Made by a program: the position numbers and the translations under genes
Assembly (NCBI GenBank): GCA_002155105.1
Contig: MUZD01000012.1
Span: forward strand, 1 to 49,860
Source of the DNA: Sedimentibacter sp. SX930
Lineage (GTDB): Bacteria; Bacillota; Bacilli; Lactobacillales; Aerococcaceae
Length of the DNA: 49,860 nt
Reading direction: 5' to 3'
The notes under the pieces: generated by a model
Seen by the model: the letters and a program-made list of their open reading frames with translations, nothing else
What the model was told of the DNA's origin: nothing
Databases searched by the model: none
Shown: piece by piece, positions 41,726-49,860 of the stretch
Layout of the letters: each line of letters starts with the position of its first letter
How positions within the stretch are numbered: position 1 is the stretch's first letter

Positions 41726-43231
41726 ATGGAAGATGAGATTTTATTCTCAATGACCGGGATTGAGAAAAGTTTTGGTCCCGTTCATGTTTTAAAAAAGGCT
41801 CAACTTGAAGTACGCAAGGGTGAGATTCACGCATTTATGGGCGAGAACGGCGCGGGAAAGTCTACTTTGATGAACATTCTGGCAGGTTTGCTGGAAAAGG
41901 ACGATGGTCATATTGTTTTTGAAGGAGAAGAGATTGAAAAAATGACTCCAGAACTGGCGACGGAGCTGGGGATCGGATTTGTGCATCAGGAACTTAATTT
42001 GGCGGAGGATGTATCTGTCGCGGAAAATATTTTTATCGGCCGATTGCCGTATACAAATAAATTTCTGGGGATCGTCAATTTTAAAAAGCTATACGAAGAT
42101 ACAGCTTATTGGTTGAACATGGTGGGATCCAAAGTAAATCCGACAGATCTTGTGGGGGAGCTTTCCACCGCAAATAAGCAATTGATTGAAATTGCCAAAG
42201 CGTTGAGTTTGAATGCTAAAGTTATCATTTTTGATGAACCTACTACCTCTCTTTCGGATAAAGATGTAGAAGTGTTGTTTATTATTATCCGTCGTTTAAA
42301 AGAGAAGGGATTCTCAAGCATCTATATTTCTCATCGAATGAAAGAAATCTTTGAACTGGGAGAACGAATTACGATCATGCGCGATGGAGAGTACATTGCG
42401 ACGGACTATGTAAAGAATTTAACCGAAGATCAAATTATTTCGATGCTTGTTGGACGGGAAATTAAGGATTTATATCCAAAACAACCTACAGAAATTGGCG
42501 CTCCTTACTTACAGGTTAAAAATCTGACAGATGGTTTGGGAAAAGTGAAAGATATCAGCTTCGAAGCAAGGCGCGGAGAAGTGTTAGGCTTTGCAGGTCT
42601 AGTGGGCAGTGGACGGACTGAAGCGATGCGCTTACTTTTTGGAGCTGATCGTGCAAAATCAGGAGAGATAACGATTGATAATCGTAACGTAACCATCAAG
42701 TCCCCAGTGGATGCCATCAAAAATGGAATCGGTTTACTGACTGAAGACAGAAAGCATCAAGGTCTTCTAGCGGGATTGTCGATCAAAGACAATATCACAA
42801 TCACTAATCTGGACGAATTCCTTCTTGATGAGAAGCACCTGCATGAAATAGCCGCCAAATACGTCAAAGAAGTGAATATCAAGGTCAGCAATATTGAGAA
42901 TCCAGTCTCAAGTTTATCTGGAGGTAATCAGCAGAAAGTAGTCTTGGCGAAATGGCTGAATACTGACAACCAAATCTACATTTTTGATGAACCTACAAAA
43001 GGAATTGATGTAGGGGCAAAATCAGAGATCTATTCAATTATTAATCAGCTTGCTCTTCAAGGGAAGACGATTTTGATTGTTTCTTCCGAAATCCCTGAAT
43101 TATTGGGTATTTGTGATCGTATTCATGTGTTTCACGAAGGAAAGATAAACGGCGAAATTGCTGTTTCTGACTATAGGAATAATAAAGACGAAGCACAAGA
43201 ATTGATCATGAAATATGCAACTGCCAATTAA
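41726..43231 (+). CDS. xylG: Pentose ABC transporter ATP-binding protein, XylG/RbsA type
   Basis: A 501-residue protein with two ABC domains, as expected for sugar CUT2 importers. First domain: Walker A GENGAGKST, 'LSTANKQLIEIAKAL' (the RbsA-type signature), Walker B 'IIFDEPTTSL'. Second domain: degenerate Walker A 'GLVGSGRTE', signature LSGGNQQKVVLAKWL, 'IFDEPTKGIDVG'. The GGAGGAG site lies before the ATG. It is followed by permease and binding protein, an ATPase-permease-binding protein order. The substrate is inferred as xylose from the surrounding genes; CUT2 ATPases for ribose or galactose look similar. Confidence 0.88.
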   Translation: MEDEILFSMTGIEKSFGPVHVLKKAQLEVRKGEIHAFMGENGAGKSTLMNILAGLLEKDDGHIVFEGEEIEKMTPELATELGIGFVHQELNLAEDVSVAENIFIGRLPYTNKFLGIVNFKKLYEDTAYWLNMVGSKVNPTDLVGELSTANKQLIEIAKALSLNAKVIIFDEPTTSLSDKDVEVLFIIIRRLKEKGFSSIYISHRMKEIFELGERITIMRDGEYIATDYVKNLTEDQIISMLVGREIKDLYPKQPTEIGAPYLQVKNLTDGLGKVKDISFEARRGEVLGFAGLVGSGRTEAMRLLFGADRAKSGEITIDNRNVTIKSPVDAIKNGIGLLTEDRKHQGLLAGLSIKDNITITNLDEFLLDEKHLHEIAAKYVKEVNIKVSNIENPVSSLSGGNQQKVVLAKWLNTDNQIYIFDEPTKGIDVGAKSEIYSIINQLALQGKTILIVSSEIPELLGICDRIHVFHEGKINGEIAVSDYRNNKDEAQELIMKYATAN

Positions 43232-43299
43232 TAAATCTGATCATCGGAAACAGTTGTCATCAAATCATAATTATTAGGGAATGATAGGAGAGCCAAATT

Positions 43300-44283
43300 A
43301 TGGAAAATGAAATAAAGAAGATAGAAAAGAAAAAAATAGATTTAAAATCGTTATTTATGAACTATTCGGTATATCTGGTTTTGATCGTTTTAGTAGTATA
43401 TTTTTCGATTGCAAACAGTGATTTTCTCACCTCATACAACATCGAAAACTTTTTGCAACAGATACCGCCTGTGGGTATTCTGACTGTTGCATATGCAATG
43501 ATCCTCATTTGTGGGTATGTTGATTTGTCGATCGGGTATGTAGGGATGGCAGCTGGTATGATGGGCCTATTTGCTTCTAATATGGGTCTGCCGGCACCCG
43601 TCGTTATCCTAATCTCATTAGCTGTAGGTGCGACATTGGGTACCATGAATGCCCTATTGATCAAAAAATTTGATCTGCCTTCATTCATTTTGACCTTAGG
43701 GACAAGCTATGTGATTAAAGGGATGCTTGGTTTCTTTACGGATGAGCAGTTCATTGGCTCAGAGCAAGAGTGGTTCAACAAATTAGCCAAAACGCCTATC
43801 GGCACTGAGATGTTCAAAAGTAATGCGCTGATATTTTTTGTGATCATTGCGATTGCCGTCTTCATCATGAAAAAAACCCGTCTCGGGAAATATACCTATG
43901 CTGTAGGTTCCAATCAGGAAGCAGCGCGTCTTTCCGGAATCAATACGGATCTCCACATCGTTAAGATATTCATTATCGAAGGTATGTTGGCAGCGATTGC
44001 CGGCCTCTTGATTGTTTCGAACTTAAATGGTGGCGCTTCAAAAGATGCGAACGGACTGGATTTGTTTGCGATGGCAGCCGCAATAATGGGGGGAACCTCA
44101 TTCAGTGGTGGTATTGGTACTATTGGTGGCGCCGTGGCAGGGATAATGACCTTACAAGTCTTCAAAAACGGATTGACTCTGATGGGAATGAATTCCTTCT
44201 TGCAGGATACCGTAACAGGTCTTGTCATCATTTTGTCCATCGTTATCGATTATTTGAAACGAAGAGCGAGCCGGAATTCTTAA
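43300..44283 (+). CDS. xylH: Pentose ABC transporter permease, XylH/RbsC type
   Basis: The 327-residue protein has a charged N-terminus (NEIKKIEKKKID) and about nine hydrophobic helices. CUT2 permease landmarks: 'ANSDFLTSYNIENFLQQIPP', 'AYAMILICGYVDLSIGYVG', 'GTMNALLIKKFDLPSFILTLGT', 'TRLGKYTYAVGSNQEAARLSGIN' (contact loop with the ATPase) and 'ADGLDLF...GGTSFSGGIGTIGG' (actually 'ANGLDLFAMAAAIMGGTSFS'). The site TAGGAGAG precedes the ATG. It forms the membrane channel with XylG. Confidence 0.9.
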   Translation: MENEIKKIEKKKIDLKSLFMNYSVYLVLIVLVVYFSIANSDFLTSYNIENFLQQIPPVGILTVAYAMILICGYVDLSIGYVGMAAGMMGLFASNMGLPAPVVILISLAVGATLGTMNALLIKKFDLPSFILTLGTSYVIKGMLGFFTDEQFIGSEQEWFNKLAKTPIGTEMFKSNALIFFVIIAIAVFIMKKTRLGKYTYAVGSNQEAARLSGINTDLHIVKIFIIEGMLAAIAGLLIVSNLNGGASKDANGLDLFAMAAAIMGGTSFSGGIGTIGGAVAGIMTLQVFKNGLTLMGMNSFLQDTVTGLVIILSIVIDYLKRRASRNS

Positions 44284-44361
44284 TAAGTGATGCAAACTGC
44301 TTTATTTATCGATGTGTTTAATGATTTAAAAAAATAAAAAATTCAAAGGGGAAATTTTATC

Positions 44362-45420
44362 ATGCTTAATACAAGAAAATCACTGCTTACTGGGATCTCA
44401 ATTGCAACAATGTTATTGCTGGGAGCCTGCGGTAATGAAGGATCTGCAGATGCAGATATGTCTAAAACTTTGTACTTTGTTCCTATCGTCGATACAGGGG
44501 CATACTGGAATCCGATGAAAAAAGGGGCTGAAGATGCAGCTGAAGATTTGGGCTACACACTGGTGACCAAAACTTCTCCATCGGCTGAACCAAGTAAGAA
44601 GGAGAAACATATTGGATTCATCAAAGAAGCGACAGCAAAAGATGTAGCAGGGATTGCAGTTGCACCTATCGAGAAGAAGTCATTTGTTGATCCAATCGTA
44701 GCTGCAATGGATAAAGATATCCCTGTCATCACTTTTGATGCAGATTTAGAGAATGAAGCAGATCGTACAGCGTATGTTGGAACGGATAATGTATCTGCCG
44801 GAAAAGAATTAGGCAAGCAGGCAGCGGAAGAAATGAAAGCAAAAGGCATAACAAGCGGATCCATTGCGATTGTTTGTGTGGATGTCGCACAACCGACCAT
44901 GATCGACCGCGAAGAAGGCATTAAAGCTGGATTTGAAGAAGTCTATGGCGCAGATGCAAGCAATTTCAAATTTTTAGCCACTATCCAAGACAATGACCAA
45001 CCTTCTGAGTCCAAGAAACAATTGGAAGGCTATATTTCCGCTAATAAAGATTTAGTGACCGTATTCTCGCTGGGATCAGAAGGTCCTGATGTGGGCGTTA
45101 TGAGTGCGATTGAATCACAAGGGAAATCAGGAGAAATTCTGCACTATGGATTTGACTATACAGATACTTGGTTAAAGGGAATTGAAGACGGCCGCATCAC
45201 TGCAATTGTTGACCAAGATGCATACCAAATCGGCTATCAGGTGATCGAGAACTTGGTGAAATCAATCGATGGTGAAGAGATTGACAAGACAATTCCGATT
45301 GATGTGAAGTATGTTAAAGCTGCTGATTTGAAAGCTTACGGCGAAGAGAAAAGTAAAATAAAAACAGGATCGACTGATGATGCTGAAACGAAAGACTCTG
45401 AAACGAAAGATTCAGAATAA
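44362..45420 (+). CDS. xylF: Pentose ABC transporter substrate-binding lipoprotein, XylF-like
   Basis: A 352-residue lipoprotein: basic start, hydrophobic segment and lipobox LLGAC (Cys23), so exported and anchored outside the membrane. The mature part is a type I periplasmic-binding fold: 'KTLYFVPIVDTGAYWNPMKKGAEDAAEDLG', 'GIAVAPIEKKSFVDPIVAAM', 'VITFDADLENEADRTAYVGTDN' and 'GAEDLG'-type elements. This order is typical of ribose/xylose/galactose-binding proteins. The C-terminal tail is acidic and repetitive (ETKDSETKDSE). It follows XylH by 78 bp; a hairpin follows. Substrate specificity inferred from context. Confidence 0.88.
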   Translation: MLNTRKSLLTGISIATMLLLGACGNEGSADADMSKTLYFVPIVDTGAYWNPMKKGAEDAAEDLGYTLVTKTSPSAEPSKKEKHIGFIKEATAKDVAGIAVAPIEKKSFVDPIVAAMDKDIPVITFDADLENEADRTAYVGTDNVSAGKELGKQAAEEMKAKGITSGSIAIVCVDVAQPTMIDREEGIKAGFEEVYGADASNFKFLATIQDNDQPSESKKQLEGYISANKDLVTVFSLGSEGPDVGVMSAIESQGKSGEILHYGFDYTDTWLKGIEDGRITAIVDQDAYQIGYQVIENLVKSIDGEEIDKTIPIDVKYVKAADLKAYGEEKSKIKTGSTDDAETKDSETKDSE

Positions 45421-45440
45421 TAAAAACGCTATATGATGCT

Positions 45441-45468
45441 TGGGAGATAACGGATAAGTTATCTCCCA
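45441..45468 (+). other. Stable hairpin between xylF and xylA
   Basis: TGGGAGATAAC-GGATAA-GTTATCTCCCA is a perfect 11-bp stem 20 bp after the xylF stop. No T-run follows (ATTGCTATGG), so it is not a clear terminator. It may be a processing or mRNA-stability element that lets the ABC genes be expressed at a different level from the xylA transcript. Confidence 0.55.
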
Positions 45469-45534
45469 TTGCTATGGAGAAACAGGGTTGAACGAGCAGT
45501 GAATAAAAAAATAAAAATATAAGAAAAAAATGCC

Positions 45535-45604
45535 TGAAAGCGTTTGACAAAGAAACGCTAATGGTTTATATTATGTTTATGAGTTAGTTGAGCGAACTAA
45601 CTCA
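45535..45604 (+). promoter_or_regulatory. Promoter, cre and XylR operator before xylA
   Basis: cre-like TGAAAGCGTTTGACA (45535-45549) overlaps -35 TTGACA (45544-45549); spacer 17 bp; -10 TATATT (45567-45572); operator TGAGTTAGTT-GAGCG-AACTAACTCA (45580-45604), a perfect 10+5+10 dyad. Layout is the same as at 39766. Confidence 0.9.
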
Positions 45605-45647
45605 AACAACAAATAAAAATAAGATATCATTTTTAGGAGGAAAAGAA

Positions 45648-46955
45648 ATGAGTTATTTTTCAACAGTAGATAAAATCAATTATGAAGGCGTTACCACAGA
45701 AAATCCAATGGCTTTCCGTCATTATAATGCATCTGAAATGGTGATGGGCAAAACGATGAAAGATCACTTGCGCTTCGCGGTAGCTTACTGGCACACAATG
45801 ACGCAGGATGGTTCCGATCCTTTCGGAAGCCCTACGAACATCCGCACATGGGAAGGTTCCACTCCAATGGAAACCGCAAAAAACCGTGTGGAAGCTTTCT
45901 TTGAAATTTTAGAAAAACTTGGCGTTGAATATTTCTGTTTCCATGATGTGGATATCGCACCAGAAGGCGATTCGCTGGAAGAATTCTTCAACAACATCGA
46001 TGAAATCACGGATCTGATCAAAGCAAAAATGGATCAAACTGGCATCAAACTGTTGTGGAATACAGCAAACATGTTCTCACACCCACGTTATGTGAACGGG
46101 GCAGCTTCATCCAATAGCGCTGAAGTTTTTGCCTATGCAGCGGCACAAGTTAAAAAAGGCTTGGACATCAGCAAAAAATTGGGAGGCGCAAACTATGTCT
46201 TCTGGGGTGGCCGTGAAGGTTATGAGTCCTTATTGAATACAGACATGAAATTCGAGCAAGACAACATCGCTCGCTTGTTCAAAATGGCAGTTGCTTACGG
46301 CGAAAAAATCGGCCACAAACCACAGTTCCTGATCGAACCTAAACCGATGGAGCCATCGAAACACCAATACGATTTCGATTCTGCAACAACAATGGCCTTT
46401 ATCCAAAAATATGGTTTGGAAGGCGACTTCAAACTGAACCTGGAAGCGAACCATGCGACATTGGCTGGACATACATTTGAACATGAAATGAATGTAGCCC
46501 GTTGCTACGATGCGCTGGGATCAATCGATGCCAACCAAGGCGACATGTTGTTGGGCTGGGATACAGACGAATTCCCGACTAACATCTACGATACGACATT
46601 GGCTATGTATGAAATCCTTGAAAACGGTGGGATTGCACCGGGCGGAATCAACTTCGATTCCAAAGTACGCCGCTCTTCATTCGAGATGGAAGATCTGTTA
46701 TTGGCACACATTGCCGGGATGGACACTTTTGCCCGCGGATTGAAAGCTGCTGCCAAGCTGAAAGAGGATCGCTTCTTCGATGATCTGAAAGACAAACGCT
46801 ATGCCAGCTACAACGAAGGTGTCGGCGCAAGAATCTTGTCTGATGAAGAAACTCTGGAATCATTGACAGAATATACCATGCAAAACGGAGACATCAAATT
46901 AGAGTCAAGCCATCTTGAATTCGTCAAATCCCGTTTGAACGACTACTTAGTATAA
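45648..46955 (+). CDS. xylA: Xylose isomerase
   Basis: The ATG at 45648 ([10 protein letters not shown]) follows AGGAGG by 7 bp; the longer frame to 45588 overlaps the operator. The 435-residue class II xylose isomerase has His99/Asp102 in '[16 protein letters not shown]', the metal-ligand segment '[19 protein letters not shown]', '[20 protein letters not shown]' and '[17 protein letters not shown]'. It converts D-xylose to D-xylulose and is the first committed step of the pathway. Own promoter with perfect XylR operator; followed by xylB. Confidence 0.97.
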   Translation: MSYFSTVDKINYEGVTTENPMAFRHYNASEMVMGKTMKDHLRFAVAYWHTMTQDGSDPFGSPTNIRTWEGSTPMETAKNRVEAFFEILEKLGVEYFCFHDVDIAPEGDSLEEFFNNIDEITDLIKAKMDQTGIKLLWNTANMFSHPRYVNGAASSNSAEVFAYAAAQVKKGLDISKKLGGANYVFWGGREGYESLLNTDMKFEQDNIARLFKMAVAYGEKIGHKPQFLIEPKPMEPSKHQYDFDSATTMAFIQKYGLEGDFKLNLEANHATLAGHTFEHEMNVARCYDALGSIDANQGDMLLGWDTDEFPTNIYDTTLAMYEILENGGIAPGGINFDSKVRRSSFEMEDLLLAHIAGMDTFARGLKAAAKLKEDRFFDDLKDKRYASYNEGVGARILSDEETLESLTEYTMQNGDIKLESSHLEFVKSRLNDYLV

Positions 46956-47007
46956 TCCATACAGAAGTCGTTCGACTGATGGATGCAACAGAAGAGGAGC
47001 AAAGATT

Positions 47008-48501
47008 ATGGCGTATGTATTAGGAATAGATTTGGGCACAAGTTCATTGAAGGGGTTGCTGCTGGATGAGCAAGGCAAGGCAGTAGCTTCCGCCCAAAAA
47101 GAGTATCCGCTGATCCATCCAAAATCCGGCTACAGCGAGCAGGATCCAGGCCACTGGATCCTGGCCTGCGAATATGTACTGGACAAGCTGAAGGATGAAG
47201 TTGCGGACTTCACCGAAAATTTGGAAGGAATCAGCTTTTCCGGACAGATGCACAGTTTGGTTGTGCTGGATGAAGGGAATAATGTCCTCCGCAATGCAAT
47301 CCTTTGGAATGACGTCAGGACAACCAAACAGTGTGCAGAAATCATGGATACCTTCGGGGAAGACCTGCTTGCGATCACGAAAAACATCGCGTTGGAAGGA
47401 TTCACTTTACCGAAAATTTTATGGATCCAGGAAAATGAGCCGGAAATCTGGGACAAGGTGCGGCATATGCTGTTGCCAAAGGATTATCTGGGTTATTGGA
47501 TGACCGGCACCATGCATATGGATTACTCGGATGCAGCCGGCACGCTACTTCTGGATGCGGAAAAGAAAGAATGGTCCAAACCGATTCTTGAAAAATTCCA
47601 CATCCCTGCTGCATATCTTCCTGAATTGATCGGCTCATCGGGCACTACAGGAAACCTGCGGCCGGAATTGGCGAACCGCTTCGGCTTTGAAAAGGAAGTA
47701 AAAGTATTTGCGGGTGGCGCTGATAACGCCTGCGCTGCAATCGGCGCCGGTATCGTGAATGCCGAGACCGGCATGGCCAGCATCGGAACATCGGGTGTGT
47801 TCCTCGCATTCGAGGAGTCGGCTGAGCAGGATTATCAAGGCAAATTGCACCTGTTCAACCACACCATTGAGGATGGGTACTACTCGATGGGCGTCACTCT
47901 GGCGGCAGGACATAGTCTCAACTGGTTCAAGGATACGTTCGCGCCGGACAGCACGTTCGAAGAACTGCTTGAAGGTCTGGATGCCATCAAACCGGGTTCA
48001 GACGGATTGTTGTTCACACCGTATATCGTTGGAGAACGCACGCCGCATGTCGACAGCAAAATCCGCGGCAGTTTCATCGGGATGGACACGAGCCATACGA
48101 TCAAACATTTTGGACGAGCGGTACTGGAAGGTATCACCTTCTCCTTGAAGGATTCGCAAGTATTGATGGAGAAAGTGGCTGGCAAGTCCTTCAAGCGGAT
48201 CGTTTCCGTTGGCGGAGGAGCCAAAAATCCGGATTGGTTGCAGATCCAAGCAGATGTTTTCGATGCCGAAATCACCTGTCTGGAAGTCGAACAGGGACCT
48301 GGATTGGGTGCTGCAATGTTGGCAGCGGTCGGACTTGGATGGTTCCCAACAGTGACTGCTTGCGCAGATGTGTTTGTTGCCTACAAAGATGTCATCCGGC
48401 CTATTCCGGAAAATGTTGCAGTCTATAAAAAAATGTATGCACTGTATACGCAAGTTTACGGAGCTACAAAAGAAATTTGTCATGAATTAACAAAAGAGTA
48501 A
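47008..48501 (+). CDS. xylB: Xylulokinase
   Basis: A 497-residue FGGY-family sugar kinase with AGAGGAG about 10-16 bp upstream. N-terminal phosphate loop 'AYVLGIDLGTSSLKGLLLDE', substrate region 'GISFSGQMHSLVVLDEG', 'WNDVRTTKQ' and adenosine motif 'RIVSVGGGAKNPDWLQIQADVF'. It phosphorylates D-xylulose to xylulose 5-phosphate. It is 52 bp after xylA and cotranscribed; a terminator follows, separating it from phosphoketolase. Codon use is closer to the core than that of the GH43-ABC genes. Confidence 0.96.
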   Translation: MAYVLGIDLGTSSLKGLLLDEQGKAVASAQKEYPLIHPKSGYSEQDPGHWILACEYVLDKLKDEVADFTENLEGISFSGQMHSLVVLDEGNNVLRNAILWNDVRTTKQCAEIMDTFGEDLLAITKNIALEGFTLPKILWIQENEPEIWDKVRHMLLPKDYLGYWMTGTMHMDYSDAAGTLLLDAEKKEWSKPILEKFHIPAAYLPELIGSSGTTGNLRPELANRFGFEKEVKVFAGGADNACAAIGAGIVNAETGMASIGTSGVFLAFEESAEQDYQGKLHLFNHTIEDGYYSMGVTLAAGHSLNWFKDTFAPDSTFEELLEGLDAIKPGSDGLLFTPYIVGERTPHVDSKIRGSFIGMDTSHTIKHFGRAVLEGITFSLKDSQVLMEKVAGKSFKRIVSVGGGAKNPDWLQIQADVFDAEITCLEVEQGPGLGAAMLAAVGLGWFPTVTACADVFVAYKDVIRPIPENVAVYKKMYALYTQVYGATKEICHELTKE

Positions 48502-48507
48502 TCTATC

Positions 48508-48545
48508 AGTCGGTTTGACAGAAAATCGTCAAATCGACTTTTTTG
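48508..48545 (+). terminator. Terminator of xylB
   Basis: AGTCGGTTTGAC (48508-48519) pairs with GTCAAATCGACT (48528-48539) with one G-U, then TTTTTT. It ends the xylAB transcript before phosphoketolase. Confidence 0.82.
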
Positions 48546-48553
48546 TAGGACAT

Positions 48554-48580
48554 TTGTGAAAGATTCGGCAAGCGTTTTCA
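48554..48580 (+). promoter_or_regulatory. cre-like and possible Rex-like sites before phosphoketolase
   Basis: GGCAAGCGTTTTCA (48567-48580) matches the core AANCGNTNWCA of cre. Overlapping it, TTGTGAAAGATTCGGCAA (48554-48571) has a full Rex half-site TTGTGAAA but matches the rest of the dyad poorly. Carbon or redox control of phosphoketolase is plausible. Confidence 0.4.
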
Positions 48581-48608
48581 ATAATAAAACTGAAAAGGAG
48601 CAACAAAA

Positions 48609-49860
48609 ATGACTGCATTTGATTCAAAAGAGTATCTGGACAAGGTGGATGCCTTCTGGCGGGCCGCCAATTTCATCTCCGTGGGACAATTGTACCTGAA
48701 GGACAACCCTTTGCTGCAACGCCCAATCGAGGAAACCGATGTGAAGCTTCATCCGATCGGCCACTGGGGAACGATCTCCGGGCAAAACTTCATCTATGCC
48801 CACTTGAACCGCGTCATCAACAAATATGACCTGAACATGTTCTACGTCGAAGGACCGGGACATGGCGGCCAAGTCATGGTTTCGAACTCCTATCTGGACG
48901 GCTCCTATACGGAAATCTATCCGGAAATCACCGAGGATCTGGAAGGGTTGACGAAACTCTACAAACAATTCTCCTTCCCCGGCGGGGTCGCTTCCCATGC
49001 GGCGCCGGAAACACCCGGATCAATCCATGAAGGCGGCGAACTCGGCTATTCACTTTCCCATGCCACAGGCGCCATTTTCGACAACCCGGAAGTGATCGCA
49101 GCGACTGTCGTTGGTGACGGGGAAGCTGAAACCGGTCCGTTGGCTGCAGGTTGGTTCTCCAATGTGTTCATCAACCCGGTAACCGATGGGGCTGTTTTGC
49201 CGATCCTGTATCTGAACGGCGGCAAAATCTCCAACCCAACGATCCTCGACCGCAAATCGAACGAAGAATTGACACAGTACTTTGGCGGCATGGGCTGGGA
49301 GACGTTGTTCGTGGAAGGAACCGAACCGGAAGCGGTTCATCCGATCATGGCGCAAGTGTTGGATACGGCCGTTGAAAAAATCAAAGCAATCCAAACGGAA
49401 GCCCGTAAAGGCGCCGCTACCGAAGCGAAGATGCCGACTTGGCCGGTCATCATATTCCGCACACCGAAAGGCTGGACGGGTCCGAAAACGTGGGACGGCG
49501 AACCGATTGAAGGCGGCTTCCGTGCCCACCAAGTGCCGATTCCGGTGGATGCGCACCATATGCAACACATCGACGCACTGGTTGATTGGATGCAGTCCTA
49601 CCGTCCCGAAGAGCTGTTCACTGCGGATGGCCAACTGGTGGCTGAATTGAAAGAAATGGCACCGAAAGGCGACCGACGGATGGCTATGAATCCGATCACG
49701 AACGGCGGTATCGACCCGAAACCGCTCGTCATCCCGGATTGGAAGCAGTATGCCGTCGACACGACCGTTCCAGGGGCAGTCATTGCCCAGGACATGATCG
49801 AATTCGGCAACTTTGCGCGCGACTTGATCGTGGACAATCCGGATAATTTCCGCATCTTCG
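48609..49860 (+). CDS. xfp: Xylulose-5-phosphate/fructose-6-phosphate phosphoketolase (3' end outside window)
   Basis: The ATG at 48609 has AAAAGGAG upstream; the frame stays open to the end of the window (417 codons of an expected ~790). Recognisable phosphoketolase segments: '[22 protein letters not shown]', '[21 protein letters not shown]', '[22 protein letters not shown]', '[28 protein letters not shown]' (TPP/substrate-binding; quoted partly) and '[16 protein letters not shown]' (TPP GDG motif). It cleaves xylulose-5-P with phosphate to acetyl-P and glyceraldehyde-3-P. It follows the xyl operon with its own cre-like control. Confidence 0.93.
   Translation, partial: MTAFDSKEYLDKVDAFWRAANFISVGQLYLKDNPLLQRPIEETDVKLHPIGHWGTISGQNFIYAHLNRVINKYDLNMFYVEGPGHGGQVMVSNSYLDGSYTEIYPEITEDLEGLTKLYKQFSFPGGVASHAAPETPGSIHEGGELGYSLSHATGAIFDNPEVIAATVVGDGEAETGPLAAGWFSNVFINPVTDGAVLPILYLNGGKISNPTILDRKSNEELTQYFGGMGWETLFVEGTEPEAVHPIMAQVLDTAVEKIKAIQTEARKGAATEAKMPTWPVIIFRTPKGWTGPKTWDGEPIEGGFRAHQVPIPVDAHHMQHIDALVDWMQSYRPEELFTADGQLVAELKEMAPKGDRRMAMNPITNGGIDPKPLVIPDWKQYAVDTTVPGAVIAQDMIEFGNFARDLIVDNPDNFRIF

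Noticed and set aside
45441-45468. Rho-independent terminator after xylF
   Set aside because: The stem is perfect but no T-run follows, so it is listed only as a hairpin.

Overview
The window looks like chromosome of a mid-G+C lactic acid bacterium (Lactobacillales). Carnobacteriaceae such as Trichococcus or Carnobacterium would fit, but this is inferred from gene content and no marker gene is present. Supporting signs are strong AGGAGG ribosome binding sites, cre-like sites, a T-box, a malic-enzyme locus of the lactic-acid-bacterial mae type, and a xylose operon ending in phosphoketolase. No rRNA, tRNA, insertion sequence or prophage gene was recognised.

Layout. 1-4420: an AT-rich island with a membrane protein tail, a broken ABC ATPase, a four-helix membrane protein, a MacA-like adaptor, a MacB-like ATPase and permease, and one intact and one broken small membrane protein. 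The gene order resembles the EFGH export/immunity block of AS-48-like circular bacteriocin loci. It abuts an acetyltransferase gene of ordinary composition. 4421-21100: housekeeping and accessory genes: acetyltransferase, FlaR-like kinase, AraC regulator, an orphan 467-residue protein, a TetR-controlled MacB-type exporter, an L-2-hydroxyacid/lactate dehydrogenase, a DUF4153 membrane protein, a PatB-type C-S lyase, an EamA transporter, an RpiR regulator and a DnaQ-BRCT exonuclease. 21200-28100: a metal/redox/sulfur block with an FNR-like regulator carrying five cysteines, an unusual P1B ATPase (CPG instead of CPC), a cystine symporter under a cysteine-type T-box, a CopZ-like protein and an AGCS symporter. 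Two promoters in this block carry FNR boxes at the same position.

28700-38560: a D-2-hydroxyacid dehydrogenase behind a structured leader, a YtxH protein, a 6-phospho-beta-glucosidase, and the mae locus: MaeKR two-component system divergent from malate/citrate carrier MaeP, malic enzyme MaeE and an RraA-family protein. The MaeK ATPase domain looks degenerate. 38565-49860: the xylose regulon: XylR divergent from a GH43 beta-xylosidase and a pentose ABC importer, then xylA, xylB and the start of a phosphoketolase gene. Both xyl promoters have the same cre/-35/-10/XylR-operator layout. Xylosides would be imported or hydrolysed, xylose isomerised and phosphorylated, and xylulose-5-P cleaved to acetyl-P and glyceraldehyde-3-P.

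The most unusual signal is non-coding. Five intergenic regions hold short tandem arrays of 26-30 bp hairpin-forming repeats with a constant 50-52 bp period and non-repeating 21-25 bp spacers. They superficially resemble tiny CRISPR arrays, but no cas gene is present. Three arrays share one hairpin family and two have unrelated sequences with the same period.
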